A DNA stretch of 52,689 bases from Candidatus Poribacteria bacterium (GCA_021295755.1 JAGWBT010000005.1:1-52689); one strand, 5' to 3'. Positions 1 to 8,800 are shown, counted from the first letter of the stretch. The notes: generated by a model not told the origin, from the letters alone. Program-made: numbers and translations.

Positions 1-55
1 TAAAGTTAGGAATAGACGGAAAACTGATACATTTCACAAGGAAGGAGTGGGATAC

Positions 56-1057
56 ATGAAACTCGGCATTAACACATTTTTCATCATGAAGTTCGGGTTT
101 GAAGCAGGACTCAAATTTTGCCAAGATCTCGGGGTAAAGGCAGTTGAGGTGGATGCAACCGAATCCGACGTTAAGCGATACTGCGATGTGGACACGCTGG
201 TGGTAAACGAAGGGGAACGTGACCGCTGGCTTGACATCTACGCCAGCCACGGTCTTGAAATCTATTCCTTCGCCGCGCACGGTGCGCCGCTGTCGCCGGA
301 CAAAGAGGTCGCCGCAGAGTATTCGCGCCAATTTCGGCAGGCGTGCGCACTGATGGAAAAGATTGGTGTCAGCCGTTTGGTGGTCGTTGCTGGAGTACCA
401 GAGGGAGCGGAAGGGGACAAATCTCCGAATTGGATCGTCAACACCGATAAGGAAGGCTTTCCTGAAGCGCTCGAATGGCAGTGGGAGAAACGGTTGATCC
501 CGTACTGGAAAGAGCATGGAAAAATGGCTGCGGATCACGGCGTGACGTTGTGCTTTGAGATGCAAATCCTCGATATGATCCATACACCGGCGAAACTGAT
601 GCGGCTGCGCGATGAAATCGGTCCCGTTGTCGCCTGCAACTTTGACATCTCGCACATGTGGGTACAGGGAATTGACCCCTTCGCAGCGATGCACTATCTT
701 GGCGATCTCATCCAAAATGTCCATCTCAAGGACACGCTCATCCATGAACCCAACGCCCGACTCCACGGTCTTTTCGACTCAACAGATTCAATCTACCCTG
801 AACAGCGCAGCTGGTCATTTACGCTGCCCGGCTGGGGTCACGATGATCAGACGTGGCGCGAGGTAATTACGACGCTTCGTCTTCTCGGATACGAAGGTAT
901 CCTCTCGCTTGAGATGGAAAGTGAATTCATCGAAATTGAGGAAGGTTTGAAAAAGACGGCGGCGTTTATCCAACCGATGGTGTTAGAGCAGCCGAAGGGG
1001 CCGTCGTGGTGGCAGGCTGAGGAATTGCATGAGCGTTGGAAGGCGGATCAGTCTTGA
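56..1057 (+). CDS. Sugar phosphate isomerase/epimerase (xylose isomerase-like TIM barrel)
   Basis: A 333-residue protein of the AP-endonuclease-2 / xylose-isomerase-like TIM-barrel family, which isomerises or epimerises sugars or related polyols using a divalent metal. Candidate metal and catalytic residues lie where the family has them: Glu168 (CFEMQ), Asp197 and His200 (FDISH), His223 (VHLKD) and Glu286 (SLEME). I start at ATG 56 because GAAGGAG sits 8 nt upstream; the in-frame GTG at 47 overlaps that ribosome site. The TcuA-like flavoprotein gene follows 42 nt downstream on the same strand, suggesting co-transcription for a catabolic route. The substrate cannot be told from sequence. Confidence 0.85.
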   Translation: MKLGINTFFIMKFGFEAGLKFCQDLGVKAVEVDATESDVKRYCDVDTLVVNEGERDRWLDIYASHGLEIYSFAAHGAPLSPDKEVAAEYSRQFRQACALMEKIGVSRLVVVAGVPEGAEGDKSPNWIVNTDKEGFPEALEWQWEKRLIPYWKEHGKMAADHGVTLCFEMQILDMIHTPAKLMRLRDEIGPVVACNFDISHMWVQGIDPFAAMHYLGDLIQNVHLKDTLIHEPNARLHGLFDSTDSIYPEQRSWSFTLPGWGHDDQTWREVITTLRLLGYEGILSLEMESEFIEIEEGLKKTAAFIQPMVLEQPKGPSWWQAEELHERWKADQS

Positions 1058-1099
1058 ATTAATCATCGCTGATTTAGAAACATCCCCAAGGTAAAAATC

Positions 1100-2578
1100 A
1101 TGGATACTGAAGTTTGGACACAAGTAATCGTGGTTGGGGCTGGCAACGCTGCCCTTTCAGCAGCAGTAGCGGCACGGGAGCGGGGCGCAGATGTCGTCGT
1201 GCTAGAGAAGGCACCGCGTCAACACCGAGGCGGAAACAGTGCGTTGACCGTGCACATGCGGTTTCCTTATGAGGGCATGGACGATTTGACACCGCTGCTG
1301 TCCGGCATATCTTCGGCAGACCTGAGCCGTATGGCTGACCGGATCGGCCGGTACACTTCCGCTGACTACTACGACGACATTATGAGCGTGACAGAAGGCA
1401 GGAGCGAGCCGGAACTCGCGGAGATTTTGGTCGCTGAAGCTGCTTCGGTTGTCCGGTGGATGAGTTCCTATGGACACACTTGGGTTCCAACTTATGCCAA
1501 CCCGGTTTCTGCCAACGTGGTATCATTCAACGGTGGCGGCTATGGTCTCCAAGAACAGTGGTTTAGGACAGCTGAGCAGCAAGGGATATCTGTCCATTAC
1601 GACACCAGCGCAATCGGTTTACTACAGGATTCCCAAGGCAGGGTGACAGGGGTACGGACGAAAACATCTCAGGGTCATCGTAACTTTCACGGTGGGGCGG
1701 TGGTTTTGGCTTGTGGCAGCTTTGAGTCAAGTCCGGAAATGCGCGCCCGGCACCTCGGTCCTGACTGGGAGAGGGTAAAACTGCGGGGCGTTCCCTACAA
1801 CACCGGCGACGGACTCACTATGGCAATGGAGCGTGGGGCACTACCTTATGGGAGTTGGTCGAGTTGCCACGCCTCACCTCAGGATCTGAATCGTCCGCCC
1901 TTCGACGTTCCCGGCCCCGACATCAGAGGCGATTTCTGGAGTCGTTATTCCTATCCCTTCGGGATTATGGTCAATCTTGGCGGGCATCGATTCATAGACG
2001 AGGGCGAAACTTGGCGCGGACTTACTTATGCAAAGATTGGGAGAGCCATTCTCGCCCAACCGCAAGGTATAGCGCTCCAAATTTTTGATCGCAAACATCG
2101 AGAGTTGGAGGTTATCCGGGGGTACGAAAAAGCCACCGGCTTCGAGGCAAACACCCTAGAACATCTGGCACAACAGTTGGACATCTCAGACATCCCAGCA
2201 TTCATCCACACTGTGCACAAATTTAACGCCACTGTCCAGCAGGGCGAATTTAACCCTTTTCACCTAGACGGGAAAAGTGCTGTCGGTATCACTCCACCTC
2301 GAAGTAACTGGGCGCTTCCCATAGACACGCCTCCCTTTGAGGGCTTTCCGGTGGTATGTGGGATGACATTCACTTTTGGCGGTCTGCGCATTACGTCCGA
2401 GGCACAGGTAGTCCACACCATGGGCTACCCCATTCCCGGTCTCTATGCTGCTGGCGAGATGGTGGGCGGACTGTGGCACGGAAATTACCCCTCCGGGGCC
2501 GGGATGATGGCCGGCACGGTTTTCGGGCGTATTTCTGGGACAAACGCTGCTGAGGAAGCACTTCAAACCAACAGATGA
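1100..2578 (+). CDS. FAD-dependent dehydrogenase, tricarballylate dehydrogenase/fumarate reductase flavoprotein type (TcuA-like)
   Basis: A 492-residue flavoprotein of the succinate dehydrogenase/fumarate reductase superfamily. The N-terminal dinucleotide-binding loop is VVGAGNAALSAA (residues 10-21), followed by the acidic strand end VVVLEK that holds the FAD ribose. The C-terminal FAD-binding segment has PSGAGMMAGTVFGRISG, and the substrate-cap region lies between. The NAA variant of the glycine loop and the overall length fit TcuA, which oxidises tricarballylate to cis-aconitate; 3-ketosteroid dehydrogenases and other fumarate-reductase-like enzymes are alternatives. AAGG lies 8 nt before ATG 1100. 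It probably forms an operon with the upstream isomerase. Confidence 0.8.
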   Translation: MDTEVWTQVIVVGAGNAALSAAVAARERGADVVVLEKAPRQHRGGNSALTVHMRFPYEGMDDLTPLLSGISSADLSRMADRIGRYTSADYYDDIMSVTEGRSEPELAEILVAEAASVVRWMSSYGHTWVPTYANPVSANVVSFNGGGYGLQEQWFRTAEQQGISVHYDTSAIGLLQDSQGRVTGVRTKTSQGHRNFHGGAVVLACGSFESSPEMRARHLGPDWERVKLRGVPYNTGDGLTMAMERGALPYGSWSSCHASPQDLNRPPFDVPGPDIRGDFWSRYSYPFGIMVNLGGHRFIDEGETWRGLTYAKIGRAILAQPQGIALQIFDRKHRELEVIRGYEKATGFEANTLEHLAQQLDISDIPAFIHTVHKFNATVQQGEFNPFHLDGKSAVGITPPRSNWALPIDTPPFEGFPVVCGMTFTFGGLRITSEAQVVHTMGYPIPGLYAAGEMVGGLWHGNYPSGAGMMAGTVFGRISGTNAAEEALQTNR

Positions 2579-2609
2579 GCAAAACGCCCGATGATCACCG
2601 CCTTGGAAC

Positions 2610-3446
2610 TCATTGCAACGTTGTCCATCTTCCTGGATCCGATGCGCTAAAGGGCCAACCGGATCCACCAACGACGTGGAACTCATCCTTTTTTCCACAG
2701 AGCCAGTAGAACATCTCCGCCACTCGTAACACCGACTGCCATTTCCGTGTCGCACCAGAAAAATAACTGTTGGTGTACGAGTAGTCGGCACCAGCGAAAT
2801 CGAAGTTCGGATCTACAATCCAGTCCCGTCTGGGTGGGACCGTTCGCCAAAACTCCCACTTCAATAGGTTACGGGTTGACTGGTCAATCTTTTCGGATTG
2901 TCGATGCCAAATCGAATAGGCGGTAAAAAACACCGAACCCGCCGGTGCAACCGTTGCCGTTTGACCCGCCAAGTGACCGAAGTGATCCAGTTCCTCCCTT
3001 GCAACGGGGACGATGTGGGATCCCGGCAAAAACAGGGTCGGTCCCATCTCTTTGGTATTTGACTGAGGAATATAGAAAACTTGCAACAGATTGCATAATC
3101 GCTCAAATCCAGAACCGCCATCAACATGCCACTGTTTTGCTGGCATTGGTCCAACAAGACGATGGTTTGCCATCCAGTCCGGCAGCTGGACATTCTCTCC
3201 GAGCAGCGACCGCGCTGCGCCTGCGACCTCCGGATGCAACAGCACCTCCTTAATGTACCGTGGATCTCTAACTAACGCATTCGGGGTGGCATCTTCTTGG
3301 TCCAGATATTCGGTCACCCATCGGTTGGTTGCGTCTGGAATTACTCCTTCAAGCATGAAAATGCCCGTTTTACAAAAGTCGAGGACCATTTGGTCCGTCA
3401 TTGTTGGCTTCACGCCGCTAGCTGCGCGCTGTATCTCAGGTGTCAT
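2610..3446 (-). CDS. Phytanoyl-CoA dioxygenase (PhyH) family protein
   Basis: A 278-residue Fe(II)/2-oxoglutarate-dependent oxygenase of the PhyH family. The iron triad is visible: His107-x-Asp109 in QWHVDG and distal His181 in SIWHRQ. Arg192 (STRNLL) is a candidate 2-oxoglutarate anchor, and the PGSH turn characteristic of the family is present. I start at ATG 3446, which has GGGAG 8 nt upstream. The in-frame ATG at 3461 has no ribosome site, and its own ATGGGAG supplies the Shine-Dalgarno for 3446. The gene follows a 120-aa unknown gene by 5 nt, so the two are likely translated together. The substrate is unknown. Confidence 0.88.
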   Translation of the reverse strand: MTPEIQRAASGVKPTMTDQMVLDFCKTGIFMLEGVIPDATNRWVTEYLDQEDATPNALVRDPRYIKEVLLHPEVAGAARSLLGENVQLPDWMANHRLVGPMPAKQWHVDGGSGFERLCNLLQVFYIPQSNTKEMGPTLFLPGSHIVPVAREELDHFGHLAGQTATVAPAGSVFFTAYSIWHRQSEKIDQSTRNLLKWEFWRTVPPRRDWIVDPNFDFAGADYSYTNSYFSGATRKWQSVLRVAEMFYWLCGKKDEFHVVGGSGWPFSASDPGRWTTLQ

Positions 3447-3451
3447 TTGGT

Positions 3452-3814
3452 TTACTCCCATTTTTCGAGGATAAATTCACAGGTAATATGTGTGTCTTGG
3501 GTATGACCTACGGGTAACTGAACAGGAAACCGAATAACCCGCCAACCTTCGTTGATAGCGTCCAGCACGGTTTTGTACGGCCAATCGGCGTAATCGAACG
3601 GACCGTCGGAGACCGCTCCATCTGTGACCATTAGCATCCCAATCACTTCGGACGTGACTGCGGTGGTTGCAGTTTGCAGATACAGCAGATGCTGCAGTTT
3701 GGGCCTGTCGGTCGTTATCGCTGACCCCAAATCGCGCAGATGGGGCTCGGTTAATGTTCCTTGTCTCAACCGCTCGATACATTCCTCCAAGAGTTGTATG
3801 GCATTGGCACCCAT
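3452..3814 (-). CDS. Hypothetical protein, 120 aa
   Basis: I do not recognise this small acidic protein. It has no signal peptide or membrane segment. The first half looks helical (LLEECIERLRQG, LRDLGSAI), and the C-terminal half looks like mixed strand and helix around DYADWPYKTVL and GWRVIRFPVQLP. It is very likely real: AGGAGG stands 9 nt before ATG 3814, it lies in a divergent pair with the M19 dipeptidase, and its stop is 5 nt before the PhyH start. The tight coupling suggests a role tied to the dioxygenase, but nothing in the sequence says which. Confidence 0.7.
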   Translation of the reverse strand: MGANAIQLLEECIERLRQGTLTEPHLRDLGSAITTDRPKLQHLLYLQTATTAVTSEVIGMLMVTDGAVSDGPFDYADWPYKTVLDAINEGWRVIRFPVQLPVGHTQDTHITCEFILEKWE

Positions 3815-3944
3815 AGTAGGATTCCTCCTGCATCAAATTAAAATCGACATTGCTGACAATGTAAATCGGGTAAACGTTCTCAGCAATGGATACTGCTTTG
3901 GACGCTGCTGCGCCATTTCGGTTCAACCCAATTTAGACTATTTC

Positions 3945-3973
3945 TTGACTTTCGGATGAGGTCATGCCAAAAT
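3945..3973 (+). promoter_or_regulatory. Possible sigma70-type promoter for the M19 dipeptidase gene
   Basis: TTGACT at 3945-3950 and CAAAAT at 3968-3973 with 17-nt spacing, in the divergent gap upstream of the gene at 4032. The -35 is good and the -10 matches only four of six positions. Confidence 0.3.
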
Positions 3974-4031
3974 AGATAATCAAAGGAATTTCCGCGATAT
4001 CTCAGATCACAACGGCGATTGGAGAAACAAA

Positions 4032-5036
4032 ATGTCAGAGGAAGATACTGTGAAAGGTATCTATGATGAAGCAATTGTGATAGACGCACTAAATGTCAGC
4101 AACTGGGAAAGTCCCGCTGTGTATCAAAGTTTGCATACCGGTGGAATCACGGCTATCAATGCAACCAGCGCTGTGTGGGAAAACTACCCACAGGCGATGG
4201 ATAATATCGCAGCATGGTTGCGTCGGTTCAGAGAATACGATGAAATTTTGATTCCTGTCAAGACCGCAGACGACATCCTTCAAGCCAAGCAGGACGGGAA
4301 GGTGGGTATCATACTGGGGTGGCAGAACGCTTCCCCTATTGAGAATGATCTCTCTCGCCTTGACCTCTTTCATGCCCTCGGCGTTCGCATTATCCAGATT
4401 ACCTATAATGAGCGGAACTTACTCGGCAATGGCTGCTATGAGCGCAGGGACGAAGGCCTGACTAATTTCGGCGTAGACGTTATCAAGGAGATGAACCGTC
4501 TGGGCATCCTGATTGACCTGTCGCACGTCGGCGATCGTACAACGGTAGAAGCGATTGAATTATCGGAGAAGCCGGTGGCGATTACTCATGCCAATGCCCG
4601 CGCCTTTGTCAACCATGTTCGGAACAAAACCGATGAGGCACTTTCGCTACTCGCTGAAAAGGGCGGTGTCATCGGAGCGAATGCGTTCCCTGCTTTCTTT
4701 GAAAACACATTCGACGCAACGCTCACGGATTATGTAGACGCTATAGATGACCTCGTGCAGCGTGTAGGAATTGATCATGTCGGAATTGGCACGGACTATA
4801 CGCAAAATCAACCCAAGATGTTCTTTGATTGGATCTTTTCCCAGCAAGGAACAAAATATCAAGAACGCCCCATCGTCTATCCAGATCCGCTGATTCACCC
4901 TGAAGGAATGGAAACGCCCGACAAATTGTCAAACCTTGCAGCGGAATTGCTCAACCGCGGATACAGCGAGACGGACATAACCAGAATTTTGGGTAGCAAT
5001 TGGCTCCGTCTGTTTCAGCAGGTGTGGGAGGTATAA
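4032..5036 (+). CDS. Membrane dipeptidase-like amidohydrolase (peptidase family M19)
   Basis: A 334-residue protein of the renal dipeptidase family (M19), zinc TIM-barrel hydrolases that cleave dipeptides or related amides. Recognisable parts are the region around Glu104 (NASPIEND, candidate bridging carboxylate), His165 (DLSHVGD), His186 (ITHANAR) and Asp255 (GIGTDYT). The N-terminal His-x-Asp of classical renal dipeptidase is absent: the strand reads VIDALNVSNW, leaving only Asp18. As far as I recall, a bacterial M19 subgroup next to glycine-betaine/dimethylglycine catabolism genes has the same change, so this may be a subfamily trait and not decay. GGAG is 7 nt before ATG 4032. No signal peptide, so probably cytoplasmic. 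Confidence 0.82.
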   Translation: MSEEDTVKGIYDEAIVIDALNVSNWESPAVYQSLHTGGITAINATSAVWENYPQAMDNIAAWLRRFREYDEILIPVKTADDILQAKQDGKVGIILGWQNASPIENDLSRLDLFHALGVRIIQITYNERNLLGNGCYERRDEGLTNFGVDVIKEMNRLGILIDLSHVGDRTTVEAIELSEKPVAITHANARAFVNHVRNKTDEALSLLAEKGGVIGANAFPAFFENTFDATLTDYVDAIDDLVQRVGIDHVGIGTDYTQNQPKMFFDWIFSQQGTKYQERPIVYPDPLIHPEGMETPDKLSNLAAELLNRGYSETDITRILGSNWLRLFQQVWEV

Positions 5037-5077
5037 TCCTGTGGCTTATGTCAAAAGAAAGTGCAAAATGCAAATAG

Positions 5078-5150
5078 CGTGAGACGTAAAACGTGAAACG
5101 TGAAAACCATTGGTTCATTGATAAACTAGTGCGCTAATGAACTCAATCGG
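5078..5150. repeat. Intergenic repeat phrases: 7-nt ACGTGAA tract plus TTGGTTCATT-type dyad
   Basis: The 237-nt gap before 5274 holds two repeat types. Positions 5078-5107 are a 7-nt periodic tract (ACGTAAA, ACGTGAA, ACGTGAA). Positions 5108-5150 contain CATTGGTTCATTGATAAACT followed by GCTAATGAACTCAATCGG, a relative of the dyad at 25539-25587. Related 7-nt tracts occur at 9588-9621 and 13493-13512. Confidence 0.6.
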
Positions 5151-5273
5151 TTTCTGCTGCACGACTTCTTAACATGAGCCAATCCTGTTTTTCTTCTATT
5201 CTTCTACATCACACGAATTACTTATGAATTTATGTTTTGATAAAGGATTCATGTTGCAGTAAAGGAGTATACC

Positions 5274-6335
5274 ATGCCCTCGATTGAAATTCTTGATACA
5301 GGCTGGATAGATAGACGCGATTCGGCGTTTCCCCAAGCCGTGCAATTGCCTAACGGCGACATCCTTTGTTCGTTCAATGTCGGAGGCGGTCCGAATGTTC
5401 ATGGCGGCACAGATTGGGCGCGCTCCACCGATGGCGGTGCAACTTGGACGGTAGAAGGCACCATTTTGCCACTAACGAAAAATCCTGACACAACCAGCGC
5501 GCTCAAGCTGTCGCGCTCGGTCAATGGCGAAACTATTTTTGCGTACGGCTCACGAAGCTATCGCCAACCTGAAGAAAAGTTCGGTGAGGGACGCAACGAG
5601 CCAGTGCTCTGCCGATCCACTGATGGCGGACAGACTTGGTCTGCGCCACAAGTGGTCCCTATGCCAGCCGATTGTCCATTAGAGATTTCCCACGGGGTAC
5701 TACCGCTCGCTTCTGGACGTATCCTGGCACCGGCAGCGACCCTTCCGTCCTCAGAGCGGCTGGGTGAGCAGGTTCTGTTGGCTATCTCCGATGACAACGG
5801 ACAGACTTGGCAGCATACTGTAGCATTCCAAGACCCCGACGGGCAGCATGGCTACTTTGAACAGAAGTTCGCCGAGATCTCTCCGGACTATGTCATAGGT
5901 GTCTGCTGGACTGTGACGCTGGGCGATGTCGTTGATCTGCCGGATAGTTTCGTGCTTTCGCATGATGGCGGAGTCACGTGGAGCTCTCCACATTCGACAG
6001 GCATCCAAGGACAGACGATGACCCCAATCCCACTCGGCGATGACCGGCTGTTGGTATTGTACAATCGGCGTTATGGAGAGCAGGCTATCGTGATGTGTCT
6101 GGTAACGTTCACAGACGAGATGTGGACCCTCCACTACGAGGATATATTGTACGACGCAGGAACATCGCGTCAGCGACCGGAGGATATAGATTCCGGTGTG
6201 GAGGAACTGTATAGCTTCATGTTCGGTTTTCCGACAGCGATTCGGCTGCAGGATGGGACGTATCTGGCAACGCATTGGTGTCAGGAAGAGGGACCGTTCG
6301 GCGTCCGCTGGACGAAACTGCGAGTTGACTGGTGA
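5274..6335 (+). CDS. Sialidase-like protein (BNR/Asp-box beta-propeller)
   Basis: A 353-residue six-bladed propeller of the sialidase/neuraminidase superfamily. Four Asp-boxes of the S-x-D-x-G-x-x-W type are seen: STDGGATW (51-58), STDGGQTW (115-122), SDDNGQTW (172-179) and SHDGGVTW (near 230). There is no signal peptide, so it acts in the cytoplasm or is exported by an unseen route. The family includes exo-sialidases that release terminal sialic acids, but the catalytic Arg triad cannot be assigned by eye, so other glycan substrates are possible. AAGGAG lies 6-7 nt before ATG 5274. It converges with another Asp-box protein, 19 nt apart. Confidence 0.82.
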   Translation: MPSIEILDTGWIDRRDSAFPQAVQLPNGDILCSFNVGGGPNVHGGTDWARSTDGGATWTVEGTILPLTKNPDTTSALKLSRSVNGETIFAYGSRSYRQPEEKFGEGRNEPVLCRSTDGGQTWSAPQVVPMPADCPLEISHGVLPLASGRILAPAATLPSSERLGEQVLLAISDDNGQTWQHTVAFQDPDGQHGYFEQKFAEISPDYVIGVCWTVTLGDVVDLPDSFVLSHDGGVTWSSPHSTGIQGQTMTPIPLGDDRLLVLYNRRYGEQAIVMCLVTFTDEMWTLHYEDILYDAGTSRQRPEDIDSGVEELYSFMFGFPTAIRLQDGTYLATHWCQEEGPFGVRWTKLRVDW

Positions 6336-6354
6336 TTTAAGCAGCCCTAATTGA

Positions 6355-7488
6355 CTAAACCTCTTCGAGGATTGCCCCTTCAATGCCTCGGTGATTGTCC
6401 GGATAATGGTGCCAGTAGGCGACCAATACCCGACCATCGTTGAGTTCTACCGACCAAGGATAACCACAGTCTGCGCTCAACCCCTTGTCTTCTATCACAA
6501 ACTCAGGTGCCGTATCTAAATCACTTCCTTCCGGGTCTAATACCCTGCCGACGCAGCCGCGCTGTCCCTCCCATCGAGTACCTACGGTGAGGAAAATGCG
6601 GCCATCCCTTAATCCAAGCATGTGTCCCGGACTGCCGTGAATCATGGTTGGACGCCACGGCGACCATGTCTCTCCGTCGTCGTCAGAATAGACCAACACG
6701 AGGAGACGACCGACGAACGCTGGATCGTCTATGAAGGGACCTTCAAACCCCTGATCTCGAACGATGTCGGGTCCCAATCGTCCCGGATGACAACGAAAGA
6801 GTACCAAAATCCGGCCGCTCGGCGTCCTGTGGATCGTCGGCTCGCTGAAATGCGCAACCGGGTCTTCTGCAATCCGTCCGCCGTATTCCCACGTCTCACC
6901 CATGTCCTTCGACACGCGCATCATACCGAAATATCGAAATTCGCCGGTGGTGAGATCGGTTGCCTTGCTCGGCATCAGTAATCGTCCATCCGGCATTATC
7001 AACAAACCGCTGCGACTGACCCCTGAGTGCTGCGCGGGGTGCCCCCAGACTGCGTCAGGCAGCGGCGGAAAGCGTACAGGAGCGCTCCAAGTATGTCCAT
7101 CGTCGCGTGATCGCACCCAGAACGGTTTGCCATGCTGCACGACCCAACTCCCGCCATGCTCTACCGCATCCTCAGCAGGAACCAACTCGGTACAAGATGA
7201 GTGTAGAAAGATACTTCCGTCCGGAAGGGTGTGGACGCCGCGGTCCATGACTCCGCCGCGGGGATCGACGGTTACAAGGTGTGGTCCACTCCAAGTTTGC
7301 CCTTCGTCCTCGGACCTGCATGCCTGCACATTGAACAGAGGGTGTTCATGATGGGAATACCCCAGATGTGTTGCTCTTTGGAATGTTATCAACAGGCTAC
7401 CAGAGGAGGTGCGTGTCACAGTGGGGCTTAGGGCATACATACCCGATTCGTGATATATCGTCATGCGATCTACAACTTGCCAGCTCAT
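6355..7488 (-). CDS. Sialidase-like exo-glycosidase (BNR/Asp-box beta-propeller)
   Basis: A 377-residue sialidase-superfamily propeller with clear Asp-boxes: SEDEGQTW (near residue 59), SRDDGHTW, SKDMGETW and SDDDGETW. It is distinct in sequence from the convergent neighbour at 5274-6335, so this is not a recent duplicate. No signal peptide is evident. AAGGAG stands 6 nt before ATG 7488. The upstream Gfo/Idh gene ends 18 nt before, so the two probably form one transcript. A sugar-releasing propeller with a sugar-oxidising Gfo/Idh partner would fit glycan use. The exact sugar is not determinable. Confidence 0.82.
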   Translation of the reverse strand: MSWQVVDRMTIYHESGMYALSPTVTRTSSGSLLITFQRATHLGYSHHEHPLFNVQACRSEDEGQTWSGPHLVTVDPRGGVMDRGVHTLPDGSIFLHSSCTELVPAEDAVEHGGSWVVQHGKPFWVRSRDDGHTWSAPVRFPPLPDAVWGHPAQHSGVSRSGLLIMPDGRLLMPSKATDLTTGEFRYFGMMRVSKDMGETWEYGGRIAEDPVAHFSEPTIHRTPSGRILVLFRCHPGRLGPDIVRDQGFEGPFIDDPAFVGRLLVLVYSDDDGETWSPWRPTMIHGSPGHMLGLRDGRIFLTVGTRWEGQRGCVGRVLDPEGSDLDTAPEFVIEDKGLSADCGYPWSVELNDGRVLVAYWHHYPDNHRGIEGAILEEV

Positions 7489-7506
7489 GTGAATCTCCTT
7501 CCGCTT

Positions 7507-8637
7507 TCATCTTGCTGCCCACACAACGCCGCGCTGCGGGAACAGGATGTTTTTCTGTTTCTCAATAGGGGCGAACGGGTCAACGCCGTATTTTGTACGG
7601 TACTCCCGGTGCAGGCTTTCTTCGTATCCGGTGATTTCAGTCAGCGGCAAGTCAATCGGCTGCCCACCGGTCCGCGCAGACTCACGGATCGCGATAAGAA
7701 TCTCTTGATCCGTGCGTCCGTTGACCGCACCGTATTCCGGCTCAACCCCTTCAACAATTGCCCGGTAGATACTATGCAGCTCCGTACCCCGTGCGACATC
7801 GTCCACATCCGCCAGTCCAAACGCTTTTAGCGGATTCTCCCAGATCACCGGCGGATCGGTGTCAACACGAGCATGGTCAACGATCTCCACACCATCCACC
7901 TCCGTTGTGACGGTCTGTATCGGATAGGTTTCTGCACCCGTATCTCGGTAGAGCAGCAGTTCGTTACCGACGATTGCCCCTTCCGTTCCATCGATTTCCC
8001 AATAGTTGCCCCGTCGCCGTGTCGGCATCTCGTAGACGAGCGAGGCATCGTTCTCAAACTCGACGACCCCGACCTCCCATGAACTACCGCCAATCTCTTT
8101 GGCGTGTCCAACGACGCGTACAGCTTGATTTTGCACAAGTGTCCGAATAGCATTCATACCGTGATACGATCCGGAGGTATACCAAAGATGCGCGTGGGTA
8201 ATCTCGCCAATCAGACCTGCATCGACAATTTTGCGTTTGAGTCGCTCATGGGGCCAACGCCACACGTTTTCCGCGACCTCTAGCTTGACACCATATTGTC
8301 TGGCGGCATCAATCATACGATCTGCACAGGGGAGAGTTGTTGAAATCGGTGTCTCTGTGATGACATGAACGCCGTGGGACGCCGCAATCTCTGTGATGAC
8401 GTGGTGTCCGTCGGGGCCCACTGTGATCAGGATCACATCCGGTGATTCCATCTCAATCAACGTCTCAATATCTGTATAGCCAGAGACCGACAGCCGTTGA
8501 GCTGTCTCCGTGGCACGCTCACTGTCAATGTCGCAGACGCCAACCAGTTGATAAATCGGTTCTAGCTTGGGGATGGTGCTCAGGTGGGCTCTTGCTCTGC
8601 CTCCCGTGCCGACTACGGCTATTTTTAACCTTTTCAT
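7507..8637 (-). CDS. Gfo/Idh/MocA family oxidoreductase with ETP in place of EKP
   Basis: A 376-residue NAD(P)-dependent oxidoreductase of the Gfo/Idh/MocA family, which act on sugars, inositols or related polyols. The N-terminal Rossmann fold begins VVGTGGRARAH (8-18) with Asp36 of VCDID at the end of the second strand. The family motif EKP is here Glu95-Thr96-Pro97 (ITETPIST), so the lysine that normally supports hydride transfer and cofactor binding is missing. The alpha/beta domain follows. AAGGAG lies 6 nt before ATG 8637. It precedes the Asp-box protein in a two-gene transcript. The missing Lys raises the possibility of altered catalysis. Confidence 0.88.
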   Translation of the reverse strand: MKRLKIAVVGTGGRARAHLSTIPKLEPIYQLVGVCDIDSERATETAQRLSVSGYTDIETLIEMESPDVILITVGPDGHHVITEIAASHGVHVITETPISTTLPCADRMIDAARQYGVKLEVAENVWRWPHERLKRKIVDAGLIGEITHAHLWYTSGSYHGMNAIRTLVQNQAVRVVGHAKEIGGSSWEVGVVEFENDASLVYEMPTRRRGNYWEIDGTEGAIVGNELLLYRDTGAETYPIQTVTTEVDGVEIVDHARVDTDPPVIWENPLKAFGLADVDDVARGTELHSIYRAIVEGVEPEYGAVNGRTDQEILIAIRESARTGGQPIDLPLTEITGYEESLHREYRTKYGVDPFAPIEKQKNILFPQRGVVWAAR

Positions 8638-8711
8638 GGTGAACTCCTTGGAACAACTTTGGAAATCCGCAAACGATGTCTATAGGATACTCATCAAACA
8701 GGAAAACAATC

Positions 8712-8773
8712 CTAGTAGATCGAGATTCATGTCTCGACACAAGAATGTCGATTTTGGAAAATTGACCTACAAT
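8712..8773. repeat. Two-module palindromic repeat, copy 1
   Basis: Module A at 8715-8739 (GTAGATCGAGATTCATGTCT and on) is self-complementary around ATTCAT. Module B at 8748-8771 reads GTCGATTTTGGAAAATTGAC and on, also a dyad. Both recur, inverted and further apart, at 39083-39166. It lies in the 163-nt gap upstream of the Gfo/Idh gene and downstream of nothing coding on the plus strand. Confidence 0.75.
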
Positions 8774-8800
8774 ATCGGTAGTCTTTTAGGAAATCGCCCT

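Noticed and set aside
2264-2791. 175-codon open frame on the minus strand
   Set aside because: Overlaps the end of the TcuA-like gene antisense and the end of the PhyH gene; no recognisable protein features.
5751-6437. 228-codon open frame on the minus strand
   Set aside because: It lies antisense within the Asp-box protein gene 5274-6335, has no ribosome site and no family-like sequence.
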